In this document: piece after piece, positions 33,901 through 45,230 of the stretch
How positions within the stretch are numbered: position 1 is the first letter of the stretch
Layout of the letters: the number at the start of each line of letters is the position of its first letter
NCBI GenBank assembly: GCA_022478985.1
Contig: JAKSZP010000134.1
Location: forward strand, 1-64,000
Reading direction: 5' to 3'
From: Massospora cicadina
Taxonomy: Eukaryota > Entomophthoromycota > Entomophthoromycetes > Entomophthorales > Entomophthoraceae
Length of the DNA: 64,000 nucleotides
Position numbers and translations under genes: made by a program
Notes under the pieces: generated by a model
Told to the model about the DNA's origin: nothing
Database searches by the model: none
What the model saw: only the letters and a program-made list of their open reading frames with translations

Positions 33901-34539
33901 ATAGATATTTCTAATAATTTTTGCAATGATGGAGTAAAATCCATTCTTTATCATCAAGTTAGCATCATAGCCATTATAATCCTTTAAACATTTCTGAAGA
34001 CCAAATATTCCATTATGAAAATATATGGACCGCATATTGTTTTAGGAAACACCAATTTGTAACCACTATACTGACTGTGGAGTTACCTGAAGGGTTGTTG
34101 GTATCAAAATACTCTTATTGGAATGGGTACATATTATGCCTTATGCTATACTTGGACTGATAACTCCTGGCCATAAAAGAAATATGTGTTCCCTTTGCCA
34201 ACCTGACAGCATAAATTATTACTAAAAAGGACAAAAATTTATATATTTACATCTAATCTATAGAGATGGAGTTTAATCAGTTGAAGGTTTTGATGGTTTT
34301 GTTAAAATTTGGTCTACCTGACATAACTAAAAATGAACTTACGGTTATCCCCTGCAATCATCTTGAAGGCCTAACGTAGTAGCAAAAGGACCATGCGTTA
34401 GCTTTACTACAAAAATTTCCAAAATTTTTTATCATAGAGCATGATCTTAGAGGAACCAAGGAAATTAAATACTATACTAACACTGGTGATTCTAGACCTA
34501 TGAGCATTAGCACTATCTGATGTATTAAATCTAATGATG

Positions 34540-35200
34540 ATGTTATATGAAAGGAGCTAGAAGAATTTCTACATCAAAAGATGATTATACGCTTTTGTAG
34601 CCTTGGAGTATCTTAGTTATTATTTTTAACAAGAAAGATGACTATATCTGGGTGGTGATTGATTATCCATAACTGAAAATTATTACCAAAAGTTTGTATC
34701 TTTTCCAAAATCAGAGATCCTCAAATTGATTAGGAGACACAAAGTTTTTGACTGACTAAGATTTTATCACCGGGCACTGGCAGATCAATTTTCCTAAGGA
34801 GGAACAGGAAGTTTGCGCGATTATTACGTCCCACAGCTTATTTAACTGACCCATATGCCACAGGGGCTTTGCAATGAGCCTTACATCTTTTAAAGGGCTA
34901 TGGAACCCATCCTAGAAAACTCAAAACTAAGCTGTGTCCTTGTGTATTTTAATAATATCATCATGCCTTACCGACCCTTCAGCTCAGCATCTGTCTCACT
35001 TAAAAGAAGTATTTGAGTGGATAGCATGAGCTCAATCAAATATTGGACCAATAATATCAGTTTATAAGACTCAGATGGAGTACCTAGAGCACATTGTTGA
35101 TACTCAAGGAACAGGACCCCAACCTCTAAAGCATAACACAAATGGTTGCGTTAAGATTTACCAAAGCTAAAAAGATGATTAGGTATTTTTGAGGATGGAA
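34540..35200 (+). pseudogene. Reverse transcriptase remnant, element 4
   Basis: In order: VVIDYP (R-V-x-x-D-Y region, about 34655), then HWQINFPKEEQEVCAIITSH (palm helix after W-Q-I, about 34780-34840), CHRGFAMSLTSFKGL (F-G-L/M-x-x-x-P-x-x-F-Q region), a frameshifted catalytic box near 34950, then LSHLKEVFEWIA and QMEYLEHIVDTQGTGPQPLK (Y-L-G-x-x-V/I-S-x-x-G). This is a gypsy RT, much decayed. Confidence 0.7.
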
Positions 35201-35339
35201 TAATATATTTTCAATTTAATATGTGGTTTTTCACTTAGCAAGCCACTTTCCTAACTATTGAGAAGTGATTCAGACTTTCAATGGTCTTCAAAGTGTGAAG
35301 GCGCTTTTGTAAGATTGAGTATGGCATTGACTAAGGTCC

Positions 35340-35640
35340 CAGTTTTAACATAACTTTGATTGACGTTTTATCATAAAACTCAGTTCATATCTAACTGCCT
35401 TTGGGGCACTTTAACTCAGCTCGATGAAAAAGAGGAACACTTTGTTACTTTTTGCATCCGTGCACTTTATAAACAAGAAAAAAATTGGATGGTAACTGAG
35501 TGTGAGTGCTCAGCTGTTATTTTCGCATGCAGACTATTCTGGGCTTACCTACACGGGACAATTTTTGGGCTAACAGATCACGCATATTTATGATGGCTCT
35601 ATAATCTAAAGGAACTAAAAGCTGACTTTCCTAGTGCACT
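35340..35640 (+). pseudogene. RNase H remnant, element 4
   Basis: The open frame 35360-35593 reads GTLTQLDEKEEHFVTFCIRA, then EKNWMVTECECSAVIFACRL, then YLHGTIFGLTDHA. These are the three landmark blocks of Ty3/gypsy RNase H: L-x-Q-x-x-x-x-x-x-x-P-V/x-x-x-S-R, the E-K-N/x-x-x-x-x-x-E helix, and T-D-H-x-x-L. It follows the RT as expected. It is the best preserved module of this element. Confidence 0.8.
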
Positions 35641-36199
35641 GAAAATTTAACCTATGTTTATGAGGTAATACATCTTTCTAGCCATTCCACTAAAATGCAG
35701 ATGGTCTCTCAAGGATACTTATTGTTTAACTTATTTCCTTTTGCCAATCAACTATATGAGAAAATGAAGGCTCATAATTGTAAAAAATAAGAAGCATACT
35801 ATTCAGCGAACATTTTACTGACTTTATAAGAAAGTCTGTAATCTGAGGAAGTGTACTCTACAAAATTGGATGTGATGGTCACGATAATTATATTTGCGCC
35901 ATTAGATCATCTGACAATCATATGCAAGCCTGTAATACTGGTGACCATGCAGGTTAAATAATTAAACTGAAACAAAATCCAAATGGATTATCACTAGTAT
36001 TTTATAGGATTTAATATTCAAGACTTTTGATGAAGTTTCAGGATTGTCAGCCAAAACAGCCGGTAAGGCCTCCACCATCTATTGTTATGTCAACCTTAAT
36101 TAGCTTTAAACACAATTTCATTTGATGTTATATGCTCTTTACCGGTCAGAAAAATATTAATATAGATACAATAGCATAGCCATTAAACACTTAAATCAA

Positions 36200-36990
36200 A
36201 TGGGTGAGGTTAAGTCCATTTACAATTCTAAAGAGAAATGACTACTGCTTAATTCAATATGGAGAAAATTGTGTAATGGCATGGATTTCACAAGTCATTT
36301 TTATAGATAATGCCACCAATTTTACCTCTAAGATAATTCCTAAGCTGCATAAATATGGGGATTAGAGGAGTCCATGCTGTCCCTAATACCCTGAGACTAA
36401 CGGAACTGTCAAAAGGGTCAATGGAACTCTAGAGCTAAGTAGATTTAAGTTTTAAGGGTACCTCACCTTCACAATTAAAACTTTACATTAATTACGCAAT
36501 ATTTGCTTATAGAAATGGTCACCACAGTGACACATAGAATACCCTTCAGCTCCTTTATTGTTGATAACTTGCATTTCCTCACTTTTTTATACTCTTAGGT
36601 GTTGAAGACAAGATTTGGCTATTAGACTACTTTTACAGGTTGATTATAAACTAATTAAAGTTCAAACCAAAGCCCATGGAGCGTCCTCAACTTGAAAGAT
36701 CAATCAGAAGATAAGTATGCCAATCATTGAGAAAAGTTACATGTATTCAAAGAAGGCGACAATGTAGGCTACTGAGGTACTTATGGGTTTAGAAGGACTC
36801 ATAAGATGGCCACCCTATATAAAGAACTTACTTAGTGCTAAAGCGTTTTGCGCTCAATGTCTATATCATCAAAAGCATGTCTGACAGAAGGATTAAAAAA
36901 GGTTTCATGAGAGATTTTATAGAGACCTTTATTACCGCAGCCCTCTAATATAATAAAAAAGATAAAGAAGTCAGCTCAAAGTGAGAATTT
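36200..36990 (+). pseudogene. Integrase and C-terminal remnant, element 4
   Basis: Scattered blocks fit an integrase core: MDFTSHF near 36275, a FYL..NS region, a GTVKRVNGTL-like block near 36400 (the usual T/V-E-R-V-N context of the third catalytic residue, here with Lys for Glu), and a YLLIEMVTTVTHRIPFSSF block near 36500 where Y-N-x-x-x-H-x-x-x-G-x-x-P-F stands in intact enzymes. All frames are broken. Assignment rests on order after RNase H. Confidence 0.5.
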
Positions 36991-37976
36991 TTGTAAAAAT
37001 TGTTGACTCAACTAATATTTAAAAAATGCCAACACCACATACTTCAATGATCAATTATAAAATAGGTATACATGCGCAATAGTTTTAATTGCATAAAACA
37101 ACAATCCTACACTTGATCCCTTGCTTATTCCAAAATAATCAAGCTATGTTCCTAATCCCCTTTATGGGTTCCTTCCCAAAAAATGAGTACCATTATAACC
37201 ATTGTCAAGATTTTGTCTGACCAAACATATGAATACATTATTTATTTATTTAGTTTTTTAGATAGGTAAATATTTAAACAGAGGGGAAAATTAAGTTTTC
37301 TTTCCAAACATTTTACTTTATGAGCGATTAACAAAATTAAAAATTTAAATAAACCACTACGAGCCCCAACTTACATTTCCACACTGATGTCTGAGGCTCC
37401 ACTGCCCGCTGCTCCAGTATGGGGCAGTGGCAAATCTTCTTTTAGCGTTTTCTGCCCGCTGAAAATGAATTTAGCCTAGTTCATTTTACCTAATACTAAA
37501 AACTGCTAGTATGTCCCTCCATGGGACTACAGAGCTCCACCTCAATTGTGACCAGCCAATCTCTCACCATCTTGCCCTCCCTCAGTTTAATATCCAATTT
37601 TTCCTCCAAAATAACTATATACGATTATTCTTATACACCAACAAGGCAATTATCAGCTCACCACCCTTTGTGCCATCTGCTTTAATGACTTCCTACATAT
37701 ATAATATTTGATGTTGGTTTCTTATATGAGGAGGACGCTTCCATGGCAGCAGAAACGAAATATAGACAAACACCTATCCCATGGCACATACTCACCTTAC
37801 CACTAACACCATGATGTGGTGAGTTTTCCAACCTTTCATCTCAACAACCACTCTGGGTCTTGTATGAGGAGCTTATGTAAGGGCTCTCTATCTATGCTAT
37901 GATCCCATCCTCCACTTCACCGTTCCTTTGGTGCTGAATACCTGTAAGCTCCCCATGCTACTGCTACCATTACTCC
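36991..37976. other. Unassigned DNA between elements 4 and 3
   Basis: AT-rich at first, then more balanced. There is a 66-codon open frame at 37511-37711 without known motifs. Neither a direct repeat with the left flank of element 4 nor a TSD of element 3 was found. The 3' LTR of element 4 could lie here in decayed form. Confidence 0.4.
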
Positions 37977-38534
37977 TGCTATAAATTTTGTGGTATCCCA
38001 GAGATACGCCAAAGGGGTTTTGCGTAGGGTTCAGCCCACTGAGTAATAGGAACAACGATATGATGATTGTTGTCCTTGAAAACAGAATGAACTTTTAATA
38101 AATATGGAGCAATTGCTCCAACGACACTTTTTTATTTAATATAATAAATACAGAGGATCCATGCTGTTCGCTTGCTCTAAACTATTAACAATTATCTTCT
38201 ACAATTGTCTCATCTCGCTTATATCTCAACAGCTTCAGATAATAACATTTCTCTTGGATTAGTAATCTAGTCAACCGCAACTCATTGGTTCCAGCAAAGC
38301 TTCATTCATTAAATTCACAATTATCTAATTTGAGGCAATTCACCAACTATTCCTTGTACATCAATATCTTCTAATCACCTCATATGGAAGCAATCTAATA
38401 ACCATCCATTATAATCTAATATTGCCTCATCTCAAGGCGCTCTAAAATCGTAGCTCATACTCAAGCTTGGTGGATTCTACTCATTACGCTTTATTGACTA
38501 AGGGTTATCATCCAGTCATATCAGAATCACAACA
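37977..38534 (-). repeat. 3' LTR of element 3
   Basis: It aligns with 43488-44043 throughout, for example 'gagatacgccaaaggggttt', 'aatatggagcaattgctcca' and 'atacagaggatccatgctgt' on the plus strand. It carries a conserved TATA-type motif (minus ATATAAGCGAG, 38217-38227). The low-coordinate edge is set at tgctataaa and is uncertain by a few bases. Confidence 0.9.
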
Positions 38535-38550
38535 CTACCACCCCTTGACT
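38535..38550 (-). other. Polypurine tract, element 3
   Basis: Minus strand: AGTCAAGGGGTGGTAG ends directly at the LTR start TGTTGTG. Element 2 has the closely similar AGTCAAGGGGGGTAA at the same place. Confidence 0.8.
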
Positions 38551-38749
38551 GGACAATAAGGCTCCTATTGCTTATATTCCTGGAGGAACTTCGCATGCAA
38601 TTGGTTTATGATATTTCCACTTGCGGGTCCTTGATAGTATAAGCATCCACACCTGTTTTCTCAATAATTTCAGTTGGCCCAAATCAGTTTTTGGACAACT
38701 TGTGTTTCCACCCAAAACCATGCTGGTCATGGAACAAAACCATATTTCA

Positions 38750-39640
38750 ACTTTGAATTGAGTTAAGCTACTATGCTAAACCTGATTGGCAGTCTGACTC
38801 TTAATCTTCTTGGATTAACTACCCAAGTACGCTTCAGTTTACAGCTTGATCAGCATGTTCGCTAGGTTAGTCAGATAGCGATGGGGGTCCATTCCACCAG
38901 TATCTTTGACACAAAAATAAAGCAGCGAAAGAATACCAGGGTGTCATCCATACAATAAGTGGAAGGAATTTTCCCCGTGGCAAAATGATAGCTAATGCTG
39001 TATGCAAAAACAGCAGTGAAAAGGAGGGATCTCAAATTGGAATTTTGATCTGTTACCAACTTCCAAAGTATGTTCACCAAGGTCCCATTAACGCGTTTGA
39101 CCATCCTGTTGGACTCAGGGTGGTATGGGGTCATCAGAACCCTGAAGATCGCCATCAGTTCGTTGAGCTTGGGTAAAATGTGAGAGATGAAGTGGGTTCC
39201 ATTGTCAGTAAGGATGAACTGGGAAAGCCATGTCGCTGAATTATACATTCCATCACAAATTTTGCTAACATATATCCCCAAAATTGCATATTTCTCAGGC
39301 CTCAACCCACCTGGTTAAGTGGTCAATCACTACCAGTATATACTTGGACCAATTTTCTCCAGTTGGTAGAGGGCCTACGACATTGATAGACACTGTATGC
39401 CAAGAAAAGTGGGTCTCAATAGCCGGTAGGAAGTCTTCTGGAAGAATGGCTTTTCCACTTAGCACTGGTGGCAGCAAGGAATGGTTTTGAGCATGTCAAA
39501 TTGCATGCTTTCCCAGTAATACAGAGGGTGCAACAATTCCAGGGTCTTACATACTCCACCATGTCCAACTGCTTGGTGGGCACTCATGATAATGTTAAGT
39601 CAGGCGGAAGGTCTGGGGATGTTTACCATAGTGTCCCCTA
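38750..39640 (-). pseudogene. Integrase remnant, element 3
   Basis: The zinc-binding part lies at about 39480-39620 with an HxxxH-like and C-x-x-C-like pattern. Frame 39477-39295 reads HTVSINVVGPLP, then YILVVIDHLTRWVEA; the first catalytic Asp (usually S-x-D-x-x-G-P-L) is Asn. Frame 39305-38871 reads FILTDNGTHFISH (second Asp, D-N-G-x-x-F) and TPYHPESNRMVKRVNGTL, where the third catalytic residue (usually E in x-E-R-V-N) is Lys. It then runs to VFAYSISYHFATGKIPS. Two of three catalytic residues are lost. Confidence 0.85.
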
Positions 39641-39869
39641 TCCGCTTGTAAAGCTCACCATTCTTCTGGAACGTATTGGCTCTTATTCCATCCAATATTT
39701 GTTAACTTGATGCGGTTCATCATTGTAATTTCTGCTGAGCACCTTGTTGAATTTTATGTCACTCAGGTCTGCCATAACTGCGATTGTTTGTAATCTCAAC
39801 AAGCAATCTGCATTCTGGTGTTTGGCTCCCGTCAGTGAAGAATCTCAAAATTGTACGCCTGAAGTTCAA

Positions 39870-40220
39870 GGGCCTATTTGCTAACCGACTCTATGACTCT
39901 TTAAGGTTCTGCAACCAGCGTAGCAAGGCGTGATCTGTTACGACTTTAAACTTTACGCCATGCAAATTTACTATGAATTGCTTATAAGTGTAGGTCACCA
40001 CTATGCATTCCCGCTTGGGCGTAGTATAATTACATATGTGGCTATTCAGGCTTTGGCTGCAGTATGCCACTGGGTGCTGCTCCACTTCATCATCTTTTTT
40101 GGGGCAGAACTTCTCCAACAGCAGAAAGGGATTCATCAATCAGTACTGTAAATTCCTTTTTGAAATTTGGGTATTGTAGCACTAGTGCATTGATCGGTGA
40201 TGTTTGAAGTGTATTAAAAG
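39870..40220 (-). pseudogene. RNase H remnant, element 3
   Basis: Frame 40139-39891 reads EQHPVAYCSQSLNSH, then YTTPKRECIVVTYTYKQFIV, then GVKFKVVTDHALLRWL. These are the conserved RNase H blocks of Ty3/gypsy, including the Glu of K-R-E-C and the Asp of V-T-D-H. It follows the RT with a short tether. This module is open over 82 codons. Confidence 0.85.
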
Positions 40221-40339
40221 AGTGTTGGCATTCCTTCCATTCAAACGTGGCATATTTTTCTAATAACTCAAACAGCGGACCTCCAATTCAACTAAAGTTG
40301 GGCATAAAGCGGCGGTGGTAGCTGACCATCCCTAAAAAT

Positions 40340-41010
40340 ACTTCTATATCTCACTTACTGTTAAGTGTAATCATCTTCTGGATGGCCTCCACCTTGGCTG
40401 GATGGGGCCGCAGCCCTGTTGCATCTACCACACAACCAAGGTACTCCAGCTGATCCTTGAAAAAGTGGCATTTCCAGGGCTTTACTTTGATGTTGGCCTC
40501 AGCCAACTGGCGGAATACCTCTTCCAAATGGGCAAGGGGCTTAGAAAAATGTGCGGGAGAATACGTTGATATCATCAAGATATATAAGAACACATGACAG
40601 CTTCAAGTTTCTAAGGATAGTGTCCATCGCCCATTAGAATGTAGCCAGGGCATTACACTCCTTGTGGCATATGGGTCAATTTAAAAAGCTCTTTTGATTT
40701 GATAATGGCTCATTCTCCTGTTCCACTTCAGGTAACTCAATCTGCCAATAGCTGGATATCAAATCCATTATGGAGAAGTAACAAGATCCTGCTAGCTGAT
40801 CAAAGGCATCATCAATTTGTGGCAAATAGTATGAATCCTTTTTTGTAATGCTGTTGAGCTTGCGGTAGTCTATTACTACCAGTTGGTACCATCCTTCTTT
40901 TTGACAATTAGGACAGGGAAGCCCACGGGCTCTTTAGCAGTTCAAGTATTCCTTGCTTCAGCAGCTTATTGATTTTCACAGTGACGACTTCTTCTACTGC
41001 TCTAGATCAG
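40340..41010 (-). pseudogene. Reverse transcriptase remnant, element 3
   Basis: Blocks in order: PVLIVKKKDGTN (about 40900), YRKLNSITKKDSYYLPQIDD, FSIMDLISSYWQIELPEVEQ (about 40760), the CHKECNALATF region (F-G-L-x-N-x-P-x-x-F), the catalytic box Y-L-D-D-I-N-V-F-S encoded intact on the minus strand at 40559-40582, and frame 40593-40351 with FRQLAEANIKVKPWKCHFFK and EYLGCVVDATGLRPHPAKVE. Frameshifts lie between the palm and the thumb. It is clearly a Ty3/gypsy RT. Confidence 0.85.
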
Positions 41011-41689
41011 TGGATCAGCTGAGACCTGATGAGGGATGATCACCCATGTCCAGTCAATGTACAACTCCCCATGCGCACCCTAAAATCATGGTCATCAACA
41101 ACAAAGATCTCTTTACATTTATGAAATAAAGCGATAGTCTGATCTTTATGATTCATTGATAACCCCATTAAGCTTTTGTGCGGTACCACCATCATTACGC
41201 CGTCCTGTGACTTGACAGGCAGACCAAATTCATCCAGCGACCTGAACTTAAGGAACCTAGAGGACCTCCTCAACTGGGTCCAATTGAATATATTCCACTA
41301 TTTGATGTCAACAGATTTTCATTAGTTCGTTCTAGGGATTTGCTAACAAGACCTTAATCTCCCCATGTCCTGGGAGTGTAATTTCTAGGGCTATGTGGGG
41401 CTCCAGCCACGATTGCTGATAGGGTCCAATGACCTCCCCATTAAAGCCCAGCAGGCACTTCCACCTCATACTTGATGTTTATGATTACTTGGTTTTCAGA
41501 GGGGATGGATATAGGGCTGGAAGCTCCAAGTGGTAGCCCTTGATATTCATATATTTGCTGAGGAAGTGCCCAGGTATTGCTCTTCAATTGATGGTACGAA
41601 CCAGGATCACCCCATCACTATAGGCAAGGTTGATATGTCTCATGTGCGCTGAGTCCTTTGACACCCCGGTGGAAGTAAAATAAATTGGG

Positions 41690-41985
41690 ATCCCTCACCC
41701 AGAATTTTGAAGGTCTCTGCCATCATATCAATGCAGCCTCAAAGTGTCACATAAAAGTGGTTCCAATTAACAGGTCATAATGGCTATTTGGTAACACTAC
41801 CACCAGAGCTACAACAACAATAAATTAAACTGCAAAGGGAGTGCACTGTAAGCTCCCTTAGAGACCGTGTTTCCGCTCCAGCGGTCTCATACACCCTTCA
41901 ATGTTCCACATCAGGTTTAGATGTCAACTTCACCGCCAACCAAGTGAAAACTATGTTAACTGGAGCGCCTATATCTATTATTGTG
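41690..41985 (-). pseudogene. Aspartic protease remnant, element 3
   Basis: The minus strand at about 41955-41980 encodes I-D-I-G-A-P-V-N-I-V. This is the retropepsin active-site block, with Ile in place of the Thr/Ser that follows the catalytic Asp. Sequence further down is disrupted. Between it and the RT lies about 700 bp of spacer with no motif. In element 2 the same module reads D-T-G-A-S. Confidence 0.6.
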
Positions 41986-42489
41986 CAAACTTTGGTTTTT
42001 GCTACAACAATATCACTTAGGTACACTCCGCATATGATTAATGTTGACTGTTTAATACATGGATTTAGAGGATCGCTTTTGCCAAAGGAAGCTCATAATA
42101 CCCTCTCCAACTTTAGGGTACCCTTTAACAATAGCGCCCATGAGGAAGGCGACGTATACTTCTCTCAGGGAAAGCGCATTTGCAGATAATTCAAGTTTGT
42201 CTGAAGCACCTTGCTCAAACATTTGACACGCGTATGGCTTTGGGTGCCCCAGTTATCATTCGTCCACCATGTCATTGGCTTGTGCTTGTGTCAGTTTATT
42301 TACTCCCCCAACCGGCTGCTGATATAAGATTGTATCATCATACTGGGGGGCTTCCGCTGCATATACTTCAGTAGATTCAGGTGGGACGTTTAGATTTGGG
42401 ATAGAGGAGGTAGAAAATCTCATCTCTACTCTGCTCTGACTTTTCCCTGGTAACATTGATCCTGATGTACTAATGGACCCGTTGATTAG

Positions 42490-42535
42490 GGAAACCTTGT
42501 GCAAGGTGCCCAGGGCGACCACATTCTAAACAATT
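42490..42535 (-). pseudogene. Gag zinc knuckle, element 3 (last ligand Phe)
   Basis: Minus strand: CLECGRPGHLAQGFPNQ. The C-x2-C-x4-H spacing is kept, but the fourth ligand position is Phe followed by Pro. The equivalent knuckle of element 2 also has Phe-Pro there. The reading frame is part of the gag 3' region. Confidence 0.65.
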
Positions 42536-43440
42536 TACCACTTAGGGCCTGTGTACATGAATATTTTAAGTTAGTTAACTTGGAAAGTTGTACAGCAATT
42601 GCTCAATGAAGATAGGACCAGGGCAATAGAATGACTGCTGATGGTCAGCGTAATCAGGCCCAGGGCAGTAGTTAGACCGGGGACAATAAGCAGGTATGGG
42701 GCAGACGTTCAACTGCTGAGGGAACTCAGTAAAATCTGAACCAGTCAGTAAAATCTTCTCAAGTAAGATAGTCCAGCAATGGTAGTGGAAGGGTTCTGCT
42801 CTGTATTTGGTGGAGGGAAGTTGTCAGATAAATGGCGCAAGAACTGAACAGTTTTAAGCAAGGGTACATCTTCATCTAACATCAGGATCTTGACATTGTA
42901 CAGCTCATGGTATGGCTTCACTGTGGAGGTCATTGCAATGCACACGTTGGATTCAAATAAAAACCTTGACTCAATCAACACATGGGCTTCTTCCATGAAA
43001 CAATCAGCAAACGCAGTGAGAGTCTCATCACACTGAAACCCAATGGTCAAGAATTCAGCCTTTCACTGTGACATCTTTGCGGTACCACCAAACAACCAAA
43101 CACAGTATCCTTCGCTTCCTGATATAAAATGGAGCTTTTTGGAAGATAACATGTGACTTGGTTGTCTTTTCCAACATCCAAGGTGGATAACAACAGTTTC
43201 ACTTTCTGCCAGTTAGAGGCTCCTTACATTGCAAACATGAATTATTTAAAGAACCCTTGAATATTCCCATCTTGACTGAATGTAGGCAACTTATCACTAC
43301 AAACCTCAAGAAAAAGCTTATTTTTTCTTTTGAGCACAGCGTCTAAGGCAAGTTAGAGTTCCGTGTATTTGACTAATCTTAGTATGTTATGAAGATCACC
43401 AGTCCATGCAAATCAGATGCGCCATGGCCAGCGACTGGAA
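42536..43440 (-). pseudogene. Gag remnant, element 3
   Basis: Upstream frames give KVKLLLSTLDVG, matching LLSTLDVASADQ of element 2. Frame 43050-42745 reads CFMEEAHVLIES, then STVKPYHELYNVKILM, matching RFMAEAHVLVGE and AAFKPYQELYN of element 2. The frame also has PLLKTVQFLRHLSDNFPPPN, like the retrotransposon Gag helical domain. Gag would assemble the particle. Stops and frameshifts break it. The agreement between the two elements is the main evidence that this is real coding. Confidence 0.75.
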
Positions 43441-43470
43441 ATTCAATTTTTGTAACTAATCAATGGGCCC

Positions 43471-43486
43471 CCTGAATTGAGCACCA
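43471..43486 (-). other. Primer-binding site, element 3
   Basis: Minus strand: TGGTGCTCAATTCAGG, one base after the LTR end (...CTAACA G). It is complementary to a sequence ending in ACCA, as a tRNA 3' end would. The tRNA was not identified. Confidence 0.75.
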
Positions 43487-43487
43487 C

Positions 43488-44043
43488 TGTTAGAATTTGG
43501 TGGTACCCAGAGATACGCCAAAGGGGTTTTGCGTAGGGTTCATCCCATTGAGTAATAGGAACAACGATATGATGATTTTTGTCCTCAAAAATAGAATGGA
43601 CTTTTAATAAATATGGAGCAATTGCTCCAACGACACTCTTTTATTTAATATAACAAATACAGAGGATCCATGCTGTTCTCTTGCTCTAAATTATTAACAA
43701 TTCTATTCTGTTAATTGTCCCATCTTGCTTATATCTCAGCAACTTCAGATGATACCATTTCCTCATCTTAGTAATTTAGTTCGCTGCATCTCATTGGTTC
43801 CAGAAAATTTTCATTCATTAAATTCACGATCGCCTAATTTGAGGCAATTAACAGCTATTCATTATAAATCAATATCTCCTAATCTCCTCATATGGAAGCA
43901 ATCTTATAACCATCTATTATAACCTAATATTGCCTCATCTCAATGTGCTCTAAAATTATAGCTCATACTCAGTCTCGAAAGCTTCTACTCATTCTGCTAT
44001 ATTAACTTAGGGCTTATTGTCCAGTTATTTCAGAATCACAACA
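43488..44043 (-). repeat. 5' LTR of element 3
   Basis: A 556-bp LTR starting TGTTGTGATTCTGAAATAACTGG and ending ATTCTAACA on the minus strand. TATA-type motif at 43727-43737. Confidence 0.9.
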
Positions 44044-44605
44044 GCTTATTTACATGCAGATACCACCCAGAAGATACCCCTGTGATCCCATGTGACCTCT
44101 GCACCTGACTATTTCTTCTGGGAATGCGTTGATAACAAACAATAAATAATCTCTTTTTTCTTCTCATTAGATCTTTCTAAAACTTTTCAGCAGTCCACAC
44201 TAACTATTGGTGATATAGAGTCTGATGTCAAAAGTCTTCTGGCGTTATACTTGGGGTACCTTGCTGCCCCTACTCCCTACACACGTTCAGTTGCTAGTCC
44301 TTTGGCCCACAAATTCTTCCTCCAGCAATCCTAACTAGTCTAATCTATACTTTTACCCTCCAACCAATCAGGCTCAGGCTTAGATTTCATTTTGCTCCCA
44401 CTATTCTTCCCATTCGCCCACCAAATTACAATAATATGCAGAGAACCTAATCCCATTCATACAAAAAACATGGTTTGGATAACTGAGATTTTTTGTCTGT
44501 AGATCACATTAAAATTGATTGATCTTATTATAGGACAGTTTTTAAATTCAGATTTTGATGTCAAATTAATTCTTTGCTTTTTTGTATCCCAATCAAATTC
44601 CATTA
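44044..44605. other. Unassigned DNA
   Basis: No open frame above 60 codons has a recognisable motif, and no repeat partner was found. It lies between the 5' LTR of element 3 and repeat H. Confidence 0.4.
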
Positions 44606-45230
44606 TGTTTCAATCTGACCATCAGATCAATATTAATGTGGCTGCCTTTCACAACTGTCACCTCTCTGAAAAGCTGTAGCTAAAACAGATGCATCGCTTT
44701 GGTGGGTCTCCTCCCTCCTGATGTCCCAGAAACCATTACCACTGTAGGTAATCATTCCATCTTCCAGTTCCACAAGATGGACAACAATTCATTCCTGAAT
44801 GTTGTATTGATGGCTAAGAATCTTAAAGTCTAAATCTATACCAACATTAGTTTCTTTGTCAGTCTCTGACACCCATATAAAGCTGAGCACAACCTTACTA
44901 AGTATTTCAGCACCTATGTTAAGGCGCATAGTCTCTACCCGGGTCCTCCCATGGGAGATATAGACCCTCACTTAGAAAATGCCCCACACCCATGATTTCT
45001 GCCTTATCCCACGCTTTGCTTAATGTTGATATTGCCACTAAAAAGCGCCCTGTGATCTCTCTCTCCCCTCAACTTGGTCAGTTAGTGGCTCATTGTTTCC
45101 AGTCTGGTTGGTTTTATATTTTTGTTTGGACTTGATGCCATTTTTCCCATTTAGGCGTTTTGGCCGTTTTTTTATTTTTTTCTTGGTATTGTTTGCCCTC
45201 TTGTCTGCATATCTCATATAAACTACCTAA
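44606..45230 (+). repeat. Dispersed repeat H, copy 2
   Basis: Partner of 2055-2640 in the same orientation. Plus-strand translation gives TITTVGNHSIFQFHKMDNNS, then FLNVVLMAKNLKV, then after stops KAHSLYPGPPMGDIDPHLEN. This suggests a decayed coding region of an unrecognised retroelement. The 3' part is T-rich in both copies. Confidence 0.5.

Larger units (their letters stand above)
12241..36990 (+). mobile_element. Ty3/gypsy element 4, host of the nested stack
   Basis: Coding-like sequence at 12281-12390 stops where element E begins and appears to resume at 32913 after E ends. Joining the flanks gives a gag-like frame (one stop), followed by protease (33550-33900), RT (34540-35200), RNase H (35340-35640) and integrase fragments (36200-36600), all on the plus strand. 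About 4.2 kb remains after removing E. LTRs could not be found: the left side is occupied by element 1's 3' LTR, and no direct repeat was seen to the right of 36990. This element must be older than everything inside it, which fits its heavy decay. Confidence 0.6.
37977..44043 (-). mobile_element. Ty3/gypsy element 3 with both LTRs
   Basis: A minus-strand element of 6067 bp with LTRs 43488-44043 (5') and 37977-38534 (3'), a primer-binding site at the 5' LTR and a polypurine tract at the 3' LTR. The interior runs gag, knuckle, protease, RT, RNase H, integrase. The LTRs begin TGTTGTGATT; the 5' copy ends TTCTAACA. It is a sister of element 2. No 5-bp TSD was seen. All modules carry frameshifts, but the RT catalytic box is intact at the nucleotide level. 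Confidence 0.9.

Noticed and set aside
3530..37220. Short resemblance between 3530-3690 and 37060-37220 that could have been an LTR pair of element 4
   Set aside because: The shared words (cttcccaaaaa, gatcaattata) occur in opposite order and the match does not extend, so it is probably chance in AT-rich DNA.
41944..42189. 81-codon plus-strand frame starting MKTMLTGAP
   Set aside because: It is antisense to the protease region of element 3, whose minus-strand reading gives the D-x-G-A block.
42256..42522. 88-codon minus-strand frame as a separate protein
   Set aside because: It is an off-phase reading through the gag knuckle region of element 3; the knuckle is in another frame.
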